Positions 38,796 through 47,295 of a DNA stretch of 64,000 nt are shown here, piece after piece. The translations under genes and the position numbers were made by a program. Each line of letters starts with the position of its first letter. Position 1 is the stretch's first letter. The notes beneath the pieces were generated by a model. It did not search any database. It worked only from the letters and a program-made list of their open reading frames with translations, and was not told the origin of the DNA. The stretch is taken from NCBI GenBank assembly GCA_001885315.1, contig MLPZ01000010.1, positions 27,044-91,043 on the forward strand, read 5' to 3'. This DNA is from Treponema sp. CETP13. GTDB lineage: Bacteria; Spirochaetota; Spirochaetia; Treponematales; Treponemataceae.

Positions 38796-39296
38796 TTACG
38801 ACATTATATCAACAACAAGACCATTTATTTCATCTATTTTAGCCAACAAATTCATTTGATCACGCTGATTAGACAAAACATTACGTGCCAATTCATCTAA
38901 TTTTTTATTTATTGTTTGTATAATTTGATAAGGTTGTTTCTTAGACAATCTTCTTCTACGTCTAATTGTTTCAACCTGAAAGGAATTTTTTACAACAAAA
39001 CGCATAAAACCAGACAATGACTTGTGATACTGCTTAAAATTTTCGGGTGATGTATTTTTTTTTAATTCATCCCCAGAAGAATATACAGAATCGACTAAAA
39101 ACTGTAAAGTTTCTTCAAAGTTTTTTCCCTCTATTTCATGAAAAATTAAATCATCAGTTTCGATTACAGACTCTTGTTCCTTATGTAATAATCTTGAAAA
39201 TGTTGATTTTTTTGTTTTAGAATTTTCTTTTTTTTTCTGTGTTTTTAACGACGAGCTATACAGTGATGTAAGACCAAGAGGATCTAATCCTTCCAT
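38796..39296 (-). CDS. yaaR: YaaR family (DUF327) protein
   Basis: 166 residues, mostly helical. The family core is recognisable in NFKQYHKSLSGFMRFVVKNS and the Arg-rich RRRRRLSKKQPYQIIQTINK, with a C-terminal helix KIDEINGLVVDIMS. The function is unknown. Its ATG shares one base with the TAA of the bactofilin gene, indicating coupled translation, and ricT follows 27 bases later. Confidence 0.85.
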   Translation of the reverse strand: MEGLDPLGLTSLYSSSLKTQKKKENSKTKKSTFSRLLHKEQESVIETDDLIFHEIEGKNFEETLQFLVDSVYSSGDELKKNTSPENFKQYHKSLSGFMRFVVKNSFQVETIRRRRRLSKKQPYQIIQTINKKLDELARNVLSNQRDQMNLLAKIDEINGLVVDIMS

Positions 39297-39721
39297 TATT
39301 CATTCTCTTGAGACACAAATTCTGCTTTATTAAGCAAAACACATTTATCATTCCATTCTAGTTTTGCTTTCTCAAATTCTTCTTTATCGCTTATAATAAT
39401 ACAGGCTCCTTGAAAAAGAACTTGAGAATCTATCCTGATATTTCTTGCTACCATGTCTCCAATTACAGAAGCACTAGAAAAAAGCTGAATTCCATCAGGA
39501 GCAACAATATCTCCTACTACAACTCCTCCAATGATAGCTGATTTTGCAGAAATATTTCCTCTAATACGGGCTTTCTCACCTATAATTAGTTTACCATCTA
39601 TAACTAAGTTTCCATCTATATCACCATCAACACGAGTAAAGCCTGAAGTTTGTAAATTTCCGAGCACAGAGGTTCCCGGACCAATAAGAGAGTTTATAGA
39701 AACTTCGTCACGTAAAGACAT
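39296..39721 (-). CDS. Bactofilin
   Basis: 141 residues. A single bactofilin (DUF583) beta-helix domain runs from about residue 12 (IGPGTSVLGNLQTSG) through regular six-residue strands (GDIDGNLVIDGKLIIGEKARIRG as two rungs per line) to about 115, with a short tail. Bactofilins polymerise without nucleotides on the inner membrane and shape the cell or localise peptidoglycan enzymes. The gene directly follows an M23 peptidase gene (10 bases), the pairing seen in other curved or helical bacteria. AAGGA precedes the ATG. Confidence 0.93.
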   Translation of the reverse strand: MSLRDEVSINSLIGPGTSVLGNLQTSGFTRVDGDIDGNLVIDGKLIIGEKARIRGNISAKSAIIGGVVVGDIVAPDGIQLFSSASVIGDMVARNIRIDSQVLFQGACIIISDKEEFEKAKLEWNDKCVLLNKAEFVSQENE

Positions 39722-39731
39722 TGATTATCCT

Positions 39732-40751
39732 TTAGTCACTTACTTTTATGTTAACATACTTTGCTGGATCAACAACATCAGAACCGATATGAACTTCATA
39801 ATGAAGGTGTGGCCCTGTTGATATACCAGTATTACCAATTGCTCCAATTGTTTCACCTTGTGATACAAATTGGCCTTTTTTAACATAAGAAGCTTTAAGA
39901 TGTGCATAACGAGTATAATATCCGTATGCATGTTTTATTATTACATAATTTCCAAAACTTGGATCATAGGCAACTGTAACAATCTGACCATTTGCAGTAG
40001 CAAGAACAGAATCACCAGTACGCCACGTAGAAAGATCAATACCTTTATGAATATACCATTGACCTGTAATAGGATGTAAATTCTGTCCAAATGTCATTGA
40101 TACATGTCCTATTCCACCTTTTATTGGCCAAATACTAGGGGTGTCGGCAAAAATATCACCTTGCGTTTCTAACATTTTACCAATTTGCTCTACCGGCTGA
40201 ACAGCACCCTCTAAATAAGAAGTAAGCTTTCTAATATCTGCTGTTTCTGTCACCGAACCTTGAGCTTTTGCTTCGCTACTAAAAAGAGATGATAAATCTC
40301 CATTTTGAATTGAGGTATCTGTATTAGAAACTTGATTTATACCAATTAAAGATAAAGACTTTGAAAGAGAGCTTTGAAATCGTTGAGCAGCTTGTAATAG
40401 ATTATTATTTTCATCTCTTAATTCGTCTAAGTTTGCCAAAGTTGTTTTGTTCTCATCTTTTAGACGAGCAATTTCTGATAAAGAACTTTCCGATTGGTTA
40501 TTAAAATAAAAGAAAGAACAAACAAGGCCTATGACCAAAACAAATCCTGTGACAATAGAAAAAATATTTGTCTGAAAGTTAACAACTTTTTCTTGTGTAT
40601 GAGGTATTATCATTATTGTTAATTTTCGATCAAAAAATCTGAAAATAGAAACTAAGCATATTTTAACTAGCTTAAAAAACTTCCCAAATAAACCAAGAAA
40701 TTTTTGTGCTAAATTTTTTTCAAATCTTTTATATTGTCGAGTTTTTGCCAC
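39732..40751 (-). CDS. M23 (LytM) family peptidoglycan endopeptidase, membrane-anchored
   Basis: 339 residues. A basic cytoplasmic N-terminus (about 1-60), one membrane helix (about 65-85), a coiled coil (LKDENKTTLANLDELRDEN) and a C-terminal LytM domain: the zinc ligands H and D of YIHKGIDLS and the HLH of GPHLHYEVH are intact, so it should be active. Such enzymes cut peptide crosslinks in the wall. GTG start at 40751 with GGAG 7 bases upstream. The adjacent bactofilin gene suggests the filament positions this enzyme, which would help set the spirochaete cell shape. Confidence 0.93.
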   Translation of the reverse strand: MAKTRQYKRFEKNLAQKFLGLFGKFFKLVKICLVSIFRFFDRKLTIMIIPHTQEKVVNFQTNIFSIVTGFVLVIGLVCSFFYFNNQSESSLSEIARLKDENKTTLANLDELRDENNNLLQAAQRFQSSLSKSLSLIGINQVSNTDTSIQNGDLSSLFSSEAKAQGSVTETADIRKLTSYLEGAVQPVEQIGKMLETQGDIFADTPSIWPIKGGIGHVSMTFGQNLHPITGQWYIHKGIDLSTWRTGDSVLATANGQIVTVAYDPSFGNYVIIKHAYGYYTRYAHLKASYVKKGQFVSQGETIGAIGNTGISTGPHLHYEVHIGSDVVDPAKYVNIKVSD

Positions 40752-40778
40752 TCTATATCTCCATTAGGGTTTCCCTTA

Positions 40779-40807
40779 ATCTTACCATCAGTTTTGGTGA
40801 TTGTCAA
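40779..40807 (-). promoter_or_regulatory. Promoter of the M23-bactofilin-yaaR-ricT operon
   Basis: On the minus strand a perfect TTGACA (40802-40807), 17-base spacer and TAAGAT (40779-40784). Transcription would start near 40772, about 20 bases before the GTG start with its own ribosome site. Confidence 0.65.
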
Positions 40808-40881
40808 TCTTGGTTTTTTATTTGTTTAACTCTTTTATTCTTGCAAACAAGTATATTTTTACCTAGACAAGAACAATTAGA

Positions 40882-40910
40882 TTGACGATAGCAACTTCCT
40901 GTGTTATCTT
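40882..40910 (+). promoter_or_regulatory. Probable promoter of the tatD-dus operon
   Basis: TTGACG (40882-40887), 17-base spacer, TATCTT (40905-40910). The predicted first base is about 40917, where the first leader hairpin begins. The spacer carries AACTTCCT and GTTATC, both repeated downstream in the leader. Confidence 0.5.
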
Positions 40911-40916
40911 TATCGG

Positions 40917-40969
40917 TAGGAAGTTATAATTATATTATTGTAACTTCCTAGGATAACTGTATGTTATCC
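40917..40969 (+). promoter_or_regulatory. Two hairpins in the tatD leader built from repeated motifs
   Basis: TAGGAAGTTA (40917-40926) pairs perfectly with TAACTTCCTA (40941-40950), and GGATAAC (40951-40957) pairs with GTTATCC (40963-40969). Extra copies of AACTTCCT (40893-40900) and GTTATC (40903-40908) upstream could compete for the same partners. This could be an operator array or a leader structure. Confidence 0.45.
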
Positions 40970-40992
40970 TATCAACTTATTTGGACAAATCC

Positions 40993-41766
40993 ATGCAATT
41001 TTTTGATACTCATGCCCACATAGGCTTGATCTATGATGACCCTATAGATCAACTCCGTGTAATACAAGAGGCAAAACAAGCACACGTTACACGTATTATA
41101 AGTATTTGTAATAGTCTACAAGATTTCTCACATGTTTATGGTAATTTAAAATCCATTCCGGGTGTATACCATGCTATTGGTGTATCTCCGTCTGAGGTTG
41201 CTACACCTGGTAAAGACTGGATAAAAACAGTTGAAGATGGTTTAAAACTTCCAGGTGTTGTTGCTCTTGGAGAAACAGGATTAGATTATTTTAAAAAATT
41301 TGGAGACAAAAGATCTCAAATTGAACTTTTTATTAATCAACTTGAAATAGCAAATCATGCAAAAAAACCAGTAATTATTCATAATAGACAAGCTGGAGCT
41401 GATATTCTTGATATTTTATCTGAACGAACGCCATCTGCAGGAGCAATCTTTCATTGTTATTCTGAAAATGCAGCTTATGCGAAAAAAGCGCTTGATTTGC
41501 CGGTTTATTTTTCGTTTGCCGGAAATTTAACATACCGCAATGCTCGGAATTTACACGAAACGGTCTTGAATATACCACTAGATAGAATTCTTATTGAATC
41601 TGAAAGTCCTTTTATGGTTCCTGCTAAATACCGCGGAAAACGTAATATGCCAGCATATACACCATCTACTGTCGAATTTCTTGCAGATATGCTTGAAATG
41701 GATCTTGAGAAAATCGCTGACCAACTATGGAAAAATAGTTGTAAGATTTTTAATTTACCAGAATAG
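40993..41766 (+). CDS. tatD: TatD family metal-dependent hydrolase
   Basis: 257 residues from the ATG at 40993; a TTG at 40981 would add four residues and has no better ribosome site. The TIM-barrel amidohydrolase motifs are THAH at the N-terminus, GETGLDYF, PVIIHNR and FHCYSENA. The last metal position, normally Asp in the E-T-D-S-P motif, reads ESESP here, a Glu replacement. TatD proteins are 3'-5' exonucleases/deoxyribonucleases, often encoded near dus or translation genes. A dus gene follows after 6 bases. Confidence 0.9.
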   Translation: MQFFDTHAHIGLIYDDPIDQLRVIQEAKQAHVTRIISICNSLQDFSHVYGNLKSIPGVYHAIGVSPSEVATPGKDWIKTVEDGLKLPGVVALGETGLDYFKKFGDKRSQIELFINQLEIANHAKKPVIIHNRQAGADILDILSERTPSAGAIFHCYSENAAYAKKALDLPVYFSFAGNLTYRNARNLHETVLNIPLDRILIESESPFMVPAKYRGKRNMPAYTPSTVEFLADMLEMDLEKIADQLWKNSCKIFNLPE

Positions 41767-41772
41767 ACTATT

Positions 41773-42810
41773 TTGAATACAACTAAAACAAAAGGGACAG
41801 CACTTTATCACCCTGTAAACATTGGAAATATATGTTTATCGGGTAATTTATTTTTAGCACCTATAGCAGGATATTCTGATCGCTCTTTTCGCTCAATATG
41901 TTGTGACTGTGGCTGCAACTTCACGTATACAGAAATGGTTTCTTCTGAAGCCTTAGTTCGTGACAATAAAAAAACTGAAAAACTTCTCAGACGAGCTCAA
42001 AATGAACAGCAATATGCTGTTCAAATTTTTGGTTCTACTCCAGAAACAATGGGTTTAGCAGCTCGATACGTCATGAACAATTCGAAACCATCTGTGATTG
42101 ATATAAACTGTGGATGCCCAGTACAAAAGATTATAAAAACAGGCTCCGGAGCATCACTTACCCGCAACCCCGAACAACTAGGACGCATTGTAAAATTTGT
42201 CAAATCTGCTATAGAAAATGAAGCTGAGATAACTCAAATTTCCACAAGACCTGCCCTTACAATTAAAATTCGATCCGGGTGGGATCAAAACAATCTAAGC
42301 TGGAAAGAAGCGGCTCTTGCCGCAATAGAAAACGGGGCAGATGCTATAACTTTACATCCAAGAACCAGAGCTCAAGGATATGAAGGAAAAGCCGATTGGA
42401 CAATCCTTGCACAGTTAGTAGAGCTAATACATGGACAAATTCCGGTTTTTGGCTCCGGCGATATTTTTTCCCCAGAAGACGCTAAAGCAATGTTAGAGCA
42501 AACACATTGTGACGCAATTATGTTTGCAAGAGGAGCAATGGGGAACCCATTTATTTTCGAACAGACAAGACAGTATTTATTACACGGAACCTATTCTGAA
42601 GTATCTCCCTCTCAGAGGATTAAAACAGGATTAAAAGAGCTTGAACTTCTTATTATAGATAAAGGAGAAAAAATCGCTTGTCGAGAAATGCGTAAAAGAT
42701 TTTGTGCTTATACAAAAGGAATTCAAGGAGCATCAGAAATAAGGAAAGATATTGTTTTAAGCGAAACTTTTGATAATTATGTTAAAATACTAGAGCCTTA
42801 TATTGAATAA
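41773..42810 (+). CDS. dus: tRNA-dihydrouridine synthase (DusB-like)
   Basis: 345 residues. The FMN-binding TIM barrel starts at LFLAPIAGYSDRSFRSICCD; the active-site Cys lies in INCGCPVQKIIKTGSGASL; later FMN contacts are TLHPRTRAQGY and FGSGDIF, then FARGAMGNPFIF. A helical tRNA-binding domain ends the protein. It reduces uridines of tRNA with NADPH. It begins with TTG, 6 bases after the tatD stop, and has no clear ribosome site, so it probably relies on coupling. Confidence 0.93.
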   Translation: MNTTKTKGTALYHPVNIGNICLSGNLFLAPIAGYSDRSFRSICCDCGCNFTYTEMVSSEALVRDNKKTEKLLRRAQNEQQYAVQIFGSTPETMGLAARYVMNNSKPSVIDINCGCPVQKIIKTGSGASLTRNPEQLGRIVKFVKSAIENEAEITQISTRPALTIKIRSGWDQNNLSWKEAALAAIENGADAITLHPRTRAQGYEGKADWTILAQLVELIHGQIPVFGSGDIFSPEDAKAMLEQTHCDAIMFARGAMGNPFIFEQTRQYLLHGTYSEVSPSQRIKTGLKELELLIIDKGEKIACREMRKRFCAYTKGIQGASEIRKDIVLSETFDNYVKILEPYIE

Positions 42811-42837
42811 TAATACCAATATAATTAAAGTAAACTT

Positions 42838-44424
42838 ATGACTTTGGTAAAGCAATTTATTCTGTTTTTTGAATCTATATTTAAGAGTTCAGATCCAGAG
42901 GTACAAAGAAAAATAAAAATTAAAAATATTGAAGATCAATTAAAAGAATCCTCCTCAAATTTATATAAATCTCATCAACTACAACCAACCTTTGGCCAAG
43001 CTCTTTTTATTCTTTATCAACATACACAATTGTTACATAAATTATTATCAAAACTTTCTGATTCTTCAGATACTAGCACAAAAGAAAAAGTTTACCTAAC
43101 ACTTATACAAACAGGTTATAACGATGGAGATTTTTCACAGTCAAATCTTTTAGATTATGCAGAAAAAAAGAAACGAATGCAAAATGCAAAAAATATTTCT
43201 GTAGAAACAGAATACCAACGTAAAAACCTAGAAAACCACCTTAAAGTGTTAACAACAGCTCCTTTTCACAAAATTCAAGTCACACTTAATAATTTTGATA
43301 TTTTTTTAAATGTATGCAACTTTAACTTTATAAATTGTATACATTTATTTGACTCGTCGTATAATATAACATCACAAACACAACCTAATTTTTCTCCTAC
43401 TGATGTAGAAGAAGCCGAAACCGTATTACAAGATCTATATTATGTAATTAAAAACCTTTCTATTGATGCTTCTTTAGCTCGAGCTCTAATCGCAAGCATT
43501 GCAATATTAAACAATGGCCACCTTGATAAAAAAACTAAAAATAATATTATAACTCATATAAAAACTATATCAGAAATTTTTAATCAAATATTAACAGTAG
43601 ATTGTATAAAAAACTTAGTGCGTATTTCTAAAAACGATCCAACCTATGAACCTGAAGCAATGATAAGTCAAAATGATTATATTTCTAAATATCGTGATAA
43701 GTTAAAACGAATTTTTAAAGATGAATCTCGTCGTATTTCTTCTGAATTACAAGACGAAAAACTAAACGTAAGCATAAAAAAGTTATTTGGAGATCAAGTT
43801 TTTTTTCATCTTAATGGATACAATCAAAAAATGAATTTGTATCTTCAAGAAAGAACTACTACTACTTTTTTGTGGGTAACTCCATTAGAAATTATAAAGA
43901 ATTTTCTTATTATTTATCTTCCAGAATCGGTTTTTTCACTTTTAAATGATATAGTTTTAGAAGGTTTTTTTCTTAACCCTACAAACAAATCGATTTTTTC
44001 ATCCCTTATTTATTCTTGCAATGTTTTCCCGGAAAAACTTAAATCTTTCGAAGATTCTTTTGATTCAAAAGGTGAATACAGTACAGAACTTATTCAAGGA
44101 TACGTTCAGGATAGCCAACGTGATTCCGAATTTGAAAAAACTCTGCAAACCTTAATTGACAAAATCAATTTAACAGCAAAAGATCTTGTACAAACTATAA
44201 GTCAAAACCTTGCACTCTTGTATAAAAAGATGGATAATATATTTGCAGATTCTAAAAAAACAACTCCTGAAGAGATTGAAAATATAAAAGTTCTCTTCCA
44301 ATCATCACGAAACCATGAAAATGCTGATTTTTTAGAAAAAAGTATGCCAAAATGGCAAATGTTTATTGATATAATGAAAAACTATGCTATCATTAATAAT
44401 GAGCTTAAGGATATAAATGAGTAA
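42838..44424 (+). CDS. Spirochaete-type protein of unknown function (DUF5312-like)
   Basis: 528 residues, almost entirely predicted helix, with no signal peptide or membrane segment apart from a mildly hydrophobic start. No catalytic motif is visible. The size and overall look match a protein family I associate with Treponema (DUF5312), but this is from memory. TATAAT lies 12 bases before the ATG, so it may also be transcribed from its own short-leader promoter. Its last 8 bases overlap the start of the GAF-GGDEF gene, linking the two. Confidence 0.6.
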   Translation: MTLVKQFILFFESIFKSSDPEVQRKIKIKNIEDQLKESSSNLYKSHQLQPTFGQALFILYQHTQLLHKLLSKLSDSSDTSTKEKVYLTLIQTGYNDGDFSQSNLLDYAEKKKRMQNAKNISVETEYQRKNLENHLKVLTTAPFHKIQVTLNNFDIFLNVCNFNFINCIHLFDSSYNITSQTQPNFSPTDVEEAETVLQDLYYVIKNLSIDASLARALIASIAILNNGHLDKKTKNNIITHIKTISEIFNQILTVDCIKNLVRISKNDPTYEPEAMISQNDYISKYRDKLKRIFKDESRRISSELQDEKLNVSIKKLFGDQVFFHLNGYNQKMNLYLQERTTTTFLWVTPLEIIKNFLIIYLPESVFSLLNDIVLEGFFLNPTNKSIFSSLIYSCNVFPEKLKSFEDSFDSKGEYSTELIQGYVQDSQRDSEFEKTLQTLIDKINLTAKDLVQTISQNLALLYKKMDNIFADSKKTTPEEIENIKVLFQSSRNHENADFLEKSMPKWQMFIDIMKNYAIINNELKDINE

Positions 44425-45520
44425 AAAAGAAACAATCCCAGTAGAGCGACGAATATTTGATCTTGAGCAAACGCTTGAGATTTCTAAAAGTTTTTCGTCT
44501 GTTCTTGAATTCTCACCTCTTATAGAATCTATTTTGTATATTTGTATGGGACAAATGAAAGTATTAGGTGCAGGCGTTTTTATTGCAAAAGATCTCGACT
44601 CCAAAACCCTTGTCCTTGATGACACATATACGGGATTAGATACTGACGCTTCTATATGCTATAAAATTGAATTTAATCATCCCTTAGTTAAATTATTACA
44701 AACAACAGCTGCTCCTCTCACTATAAAAGAGCTTGTAAAGAAATTAGGTTCCACTGTTGACATTTCTCCTTTAACGTCACTTAATCCTTCTCTAATCGTT
44801 CCTCTTATTGCCCAAAACAAATTAAATGGAGTTCTAGTTTTAGGTGAACGAATCGACCTTGGTAATGGAACAAAATATAGTAAATACGAAAAAGACCATA
44901 TAAATACTATCTCAGCACTTGCAGCAATTTCAATTCGCAATTCTGTTCTTCTTGAAATGTCTACGACAGATATGATGACAAAGCTTAAATTAAAACATTA
45001 CTTTTTTTCTATCTTGGATACAAAGATAGGGAATGCCATTGAAGTTGGAGTACCTATTTCTATTGCTATGTTTGACATTGATCATTTTAAAATTTTTAAT
45101 GATACCTATGGGCATGCTTGTGGAGATGTTGTGCTCATAAGAGTAGCCGAAATAATAAAAGAAGGTGTTCGTAGTAAAGATATGGCATGTAGATATGGCG
45201 GAGAAGAATTCGTCACAATGCTTTATAATTGTGACGGAAAAAAAGCACTAAAAGTCGCCGAAAGAATTAGAAAGACTATTGAAAATGAGGAAATAGAATA
45301 TAAAGGTAATTCCTTACATGTAACAATTTCTGGTGGTGTTGCAACGCTTAATCCTGATTCTAAAGCAATTTCAGCTGAAGCTTTTACAGATATTGCTGAC
45401 CAAGCATTATATTATTCAAAGGAACATGGTAGAAATCAAGTCAATCATTCTAACAAAGACATAGTTTTCGAACCTTCTATTGATGATGAAGACGACGACG
45501 ATGATGAAGTAGAGGACTAA
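44417..45520 (+). CDS. GAF-GGDEF diguanylate cyclase
   Basis: 367 residues. An N-terminal GAF-type sensor domain (about 10-175; LEFSPLIESILYICMG to SALAAISIRNS) is followed by a GGDEF domain with the metal/substrate segment FDIDHFKIFNDTYGHACGD and the active loop GGEEF near residue 261. The inhibitory I-site R-S-K-D sits exactly five residues before it, so the enzyme should make cyclic di-GMP and be product-inhibited. A highly acidic tail (DDEDDDDDEVED) ends the protein. AAGGA precedes the ATG within the upstream gene. Confidence 0.92.
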   Translation: MSKKETIPVERRIFDLEQTLEISKSFSSVLEFSPLIESILYICMGQMKVLGAGVFIAKDLDSKTLVLDDTYTGLDTDASICYKIEFNHPLVKLLQTTAAPLTIKELVKKLGSTVDISPLTSLNPSLIVPLIAQNKLNGVLVLGERIDLGNGTKYSKYEKDHINTISALAAISIRNSVLLEMSTTDMMTKLKLKHYFFSILDTKIGNAIEVGVPISIAMFDIDHFKIFNDTYGHACGDVVLIRVAEIIKEGVRSKDMACRYGGEEFVTMLYNCDGKKALKVAERIRKTIENEEIEYKGNSLHVTISGGVATLNPDSKAISAEAFTDIADQALYYSKEHGRNQVNHSNKDIVFEPSIDDEDDDDDEVED

Positions 45521-45525
45521 TTTTT

Positions 45526-46164
45526 ATGAGCAATTCAGTTATTCGCCGCCCTTTTCAGTACACATATACAAATGCTACTTTTATTATAATTGGTATTAAT
45601 TTACTATTTTATATATTAAACGAGATAATCCCCAATTCTAGAATATATACAGCACTAAATGTTACCTATGTTTTACAAGCACATTATTATTGGCAATTTA
45701 TTACTTACATGTTTACCCATGCAAATCTTAGTCATATTTTTTTTAACATGCTTGGCCTTTTCTTTTTTGGTATTGCAACAGAAAAGACTCTCGGATCTAA
45801 AGAATTTATATTGTTTTATCTATTAATAGGATTTTTTTCAGGTTTAGTTTCATTTTTAGTCTATTGGGTTACAGGTTCCTACTATACATTTTTGTTGGGA
45901 GCTTCTGGTGCTGTTTATGGGGTTTTGTTTTTATACGCCGTTTTGTTTCCTAGTTCAAAAATTTACATTTGGGGTATTCTACCTATTCCAGCCCCCTTAC
46001 TTGTTGCTATCTATGCAGGAATTGAAATTGCCAGCCAATTTATGAATACACAATCAGGAATTTCGCACATGACCCATCTTAGTGGATTTTTATTCACGTG
46101 GTTATATATACGTATTAGATTAGGAATAAAACCATGGCAAGTTTGGAAAAACACTTTTCGATAG
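45526..46164 (+). CDS. Rhomboid family intramembrane serine protease
   Basis: 212 residues with six membrane helices. The catalytic Ser is in GASGAVYG and the catalytic His in HMTHLSGFLF; the HANLSHIFFNMLGLFFFG helix holds the conserved H-x4-H-x3-N stretch of rhomboids. It cleaves membrane proteins within the bilayer; substrates unknown. It follows the cyclase gene by 5 bases and overlaps the next gene by 31 bases. Confidence 0.92.
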   Translation: MSNSVIRRPFQYTYTNATFIIIGINLLFYILNEIIPNSRIYTALNVTYVLQAHYYWQFITYMFTHANLSHIFFNMLGLFFFGIATEKTLGSKEFILFYLLIGFFSGLVSFLVYWVTGSYYTFLLGASGAVYGVLFLYAVLFPSSKIYIWGILPIPAPLLVAIYAGIEIASQFMNTQSGISHMTHLSGFLFTWLYIRIRLGIKPWQVWKNTFR

Positions 46165-46862
46165 TATTTATTTTTTTATTACTGCAAATTTCTTTGTTTG
46201 CTCAAAGTACTTTAAAAAAAACTCAGAATTCTATTCGTTTTCAAATCTGGTATTCTCTTAACGCTTTCCCTGGAGACATTGAACCAGAAAACAATAGCAA
46301 AATAGATACAAACTCTCCTTTTAAATCTGGGCCTGAGTTTTCTATAAAAAGTATACAAGAACTTTTACCCTATATTTTAGAAGCACAAATTTATGGTTGG
46401 GATTTTAGTTATACACCATCAGACAAAGCACGACATGTTGCTGAATTCTTCGAAATTATTCCTAAAAATACAATTTCTATTAAGGATCCCCATATACAAT
46501 ACGATTCACCACTAATTTCAAATGATGGTCAGAAATTTTCTTGTTGGATTACGTATACATGTACTGAATCACAAAAAAATTTGTTACAATCATATACAAC
46601 CATTAACTATCCTAAAATTGGCGGAACTGGATCAGCTTCTATTAAAAAAGAGACTGACGGGGTAAAAGAAGCATTTAAAGAAGCCGCAAAAAATGCAATT
46701 CGTTCTTACTATCGAAAAATAATTAAAAATAAACCAAAAGAAATTAATGGAAGTATTTACTTAGAAGAATCCCCCAGATATTTTATTGACAAAGGCCAGT
46801 ACGTAGCAGACCTTGATTTTTTTCTTAAAAAAGGTACAATTGTCACTTATACTCTATTTTAA
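46134..46862 (+). CDS. Secreted protein of unknown function
   Basis: 242 residues. A signal peptide (SIVFIFLLLQISLFAQ) is followed by an alpha/beta protein with no recognised family. A helical segment near the C-terminus (VKEAFKEAAKNAIRSYYRK) and an aromatic-rich end stand out. It overlaps the rhomboid gene by 31 bases in another frame, starting from ATG with GGA 8 bases upstream. It is followed after 12 bases by a second small secreted protein; the pair may act together. Confidence 0.75.
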   Translation: MASLEKHFSIVFIFLLLQISLFAQSTLKKTQNSIRFQIWYSLNAFPGDIEPENNSKIDTNSPFKSGPEFSIKSIQELLPYILEAQIYGWDFSYTPSDKARHVAEFFEIIPKNTISIKDPHIQYDSPLISNDGQKFSCWITYTCTESQKNLLQSYTTINYPKIGGTGSASIKKETDGVKEAFKEAAKNAIRSYYRKIIKNKPKEINGSIYLEESPRYFIDKGQYVADLDFFLKKGTIVTYTLF

Positions 46863-46874
46863 AGGATATTATTT

Positions 46875-47276
46875 ATGAAAAAAATATATACATTTATTAC
46901 TATTTTGGTTTGTATATTCTCTGTATTTGCTCAAACTAGCACAAATAACGAAGTAGCAAATTCTGAAACAAGAACACAAGCTATTAATGAGTTAACACAA
47001 ACTACTGTGGAAAAAGAAGATTTATATACTTTAACAATTTCTTATACAGAATCAATTGATGAGGCATATTTTACTTATACTATTAATTCATCCCTTTTTG
47101 AACAAGGGGAGGCAATGAAAGTTCTTCGCCTACGAATTGATAAATTTGTTAAAGAACACGGATATTACTTCTATACATATCTTGGTGCAGATGTTACAAA
47201 ATATGATAATACAAAAGAACTTGCTATATATACTTCTCATATTAAATTTCTTTCTAAGAATACTTTAACAAACTAA
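46875..47276 (+). CDS. Small secreted protein of unknown function
   Basis: 133 residues. The signal peptide MKKIYTFITILVCIFSVFAQ is clear; the mature part is short, Thr-rich and predicted beta/alpha, with no recognised family. AAGGA precedes the ATG by 9 bases. It is the last gene of the plus-strand run starting at tatD and converges on the PAS membrane protein gene. Confidence 0.75.
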   Translation: MKKIYTFITILVCIFSVFAQTSTNNEVANSETRTQAINELTQTTVEKEDLYTLTISYTESIDEAYFTYTINSSLFEQGEAMKVLRLRIDKFVKEHGYYFYTYLGADVTKYDNTKELAIYTSHIKFLSKNTLTN

Positions 47277-47295
47277 TCTTTTTTACGAGTTTATT

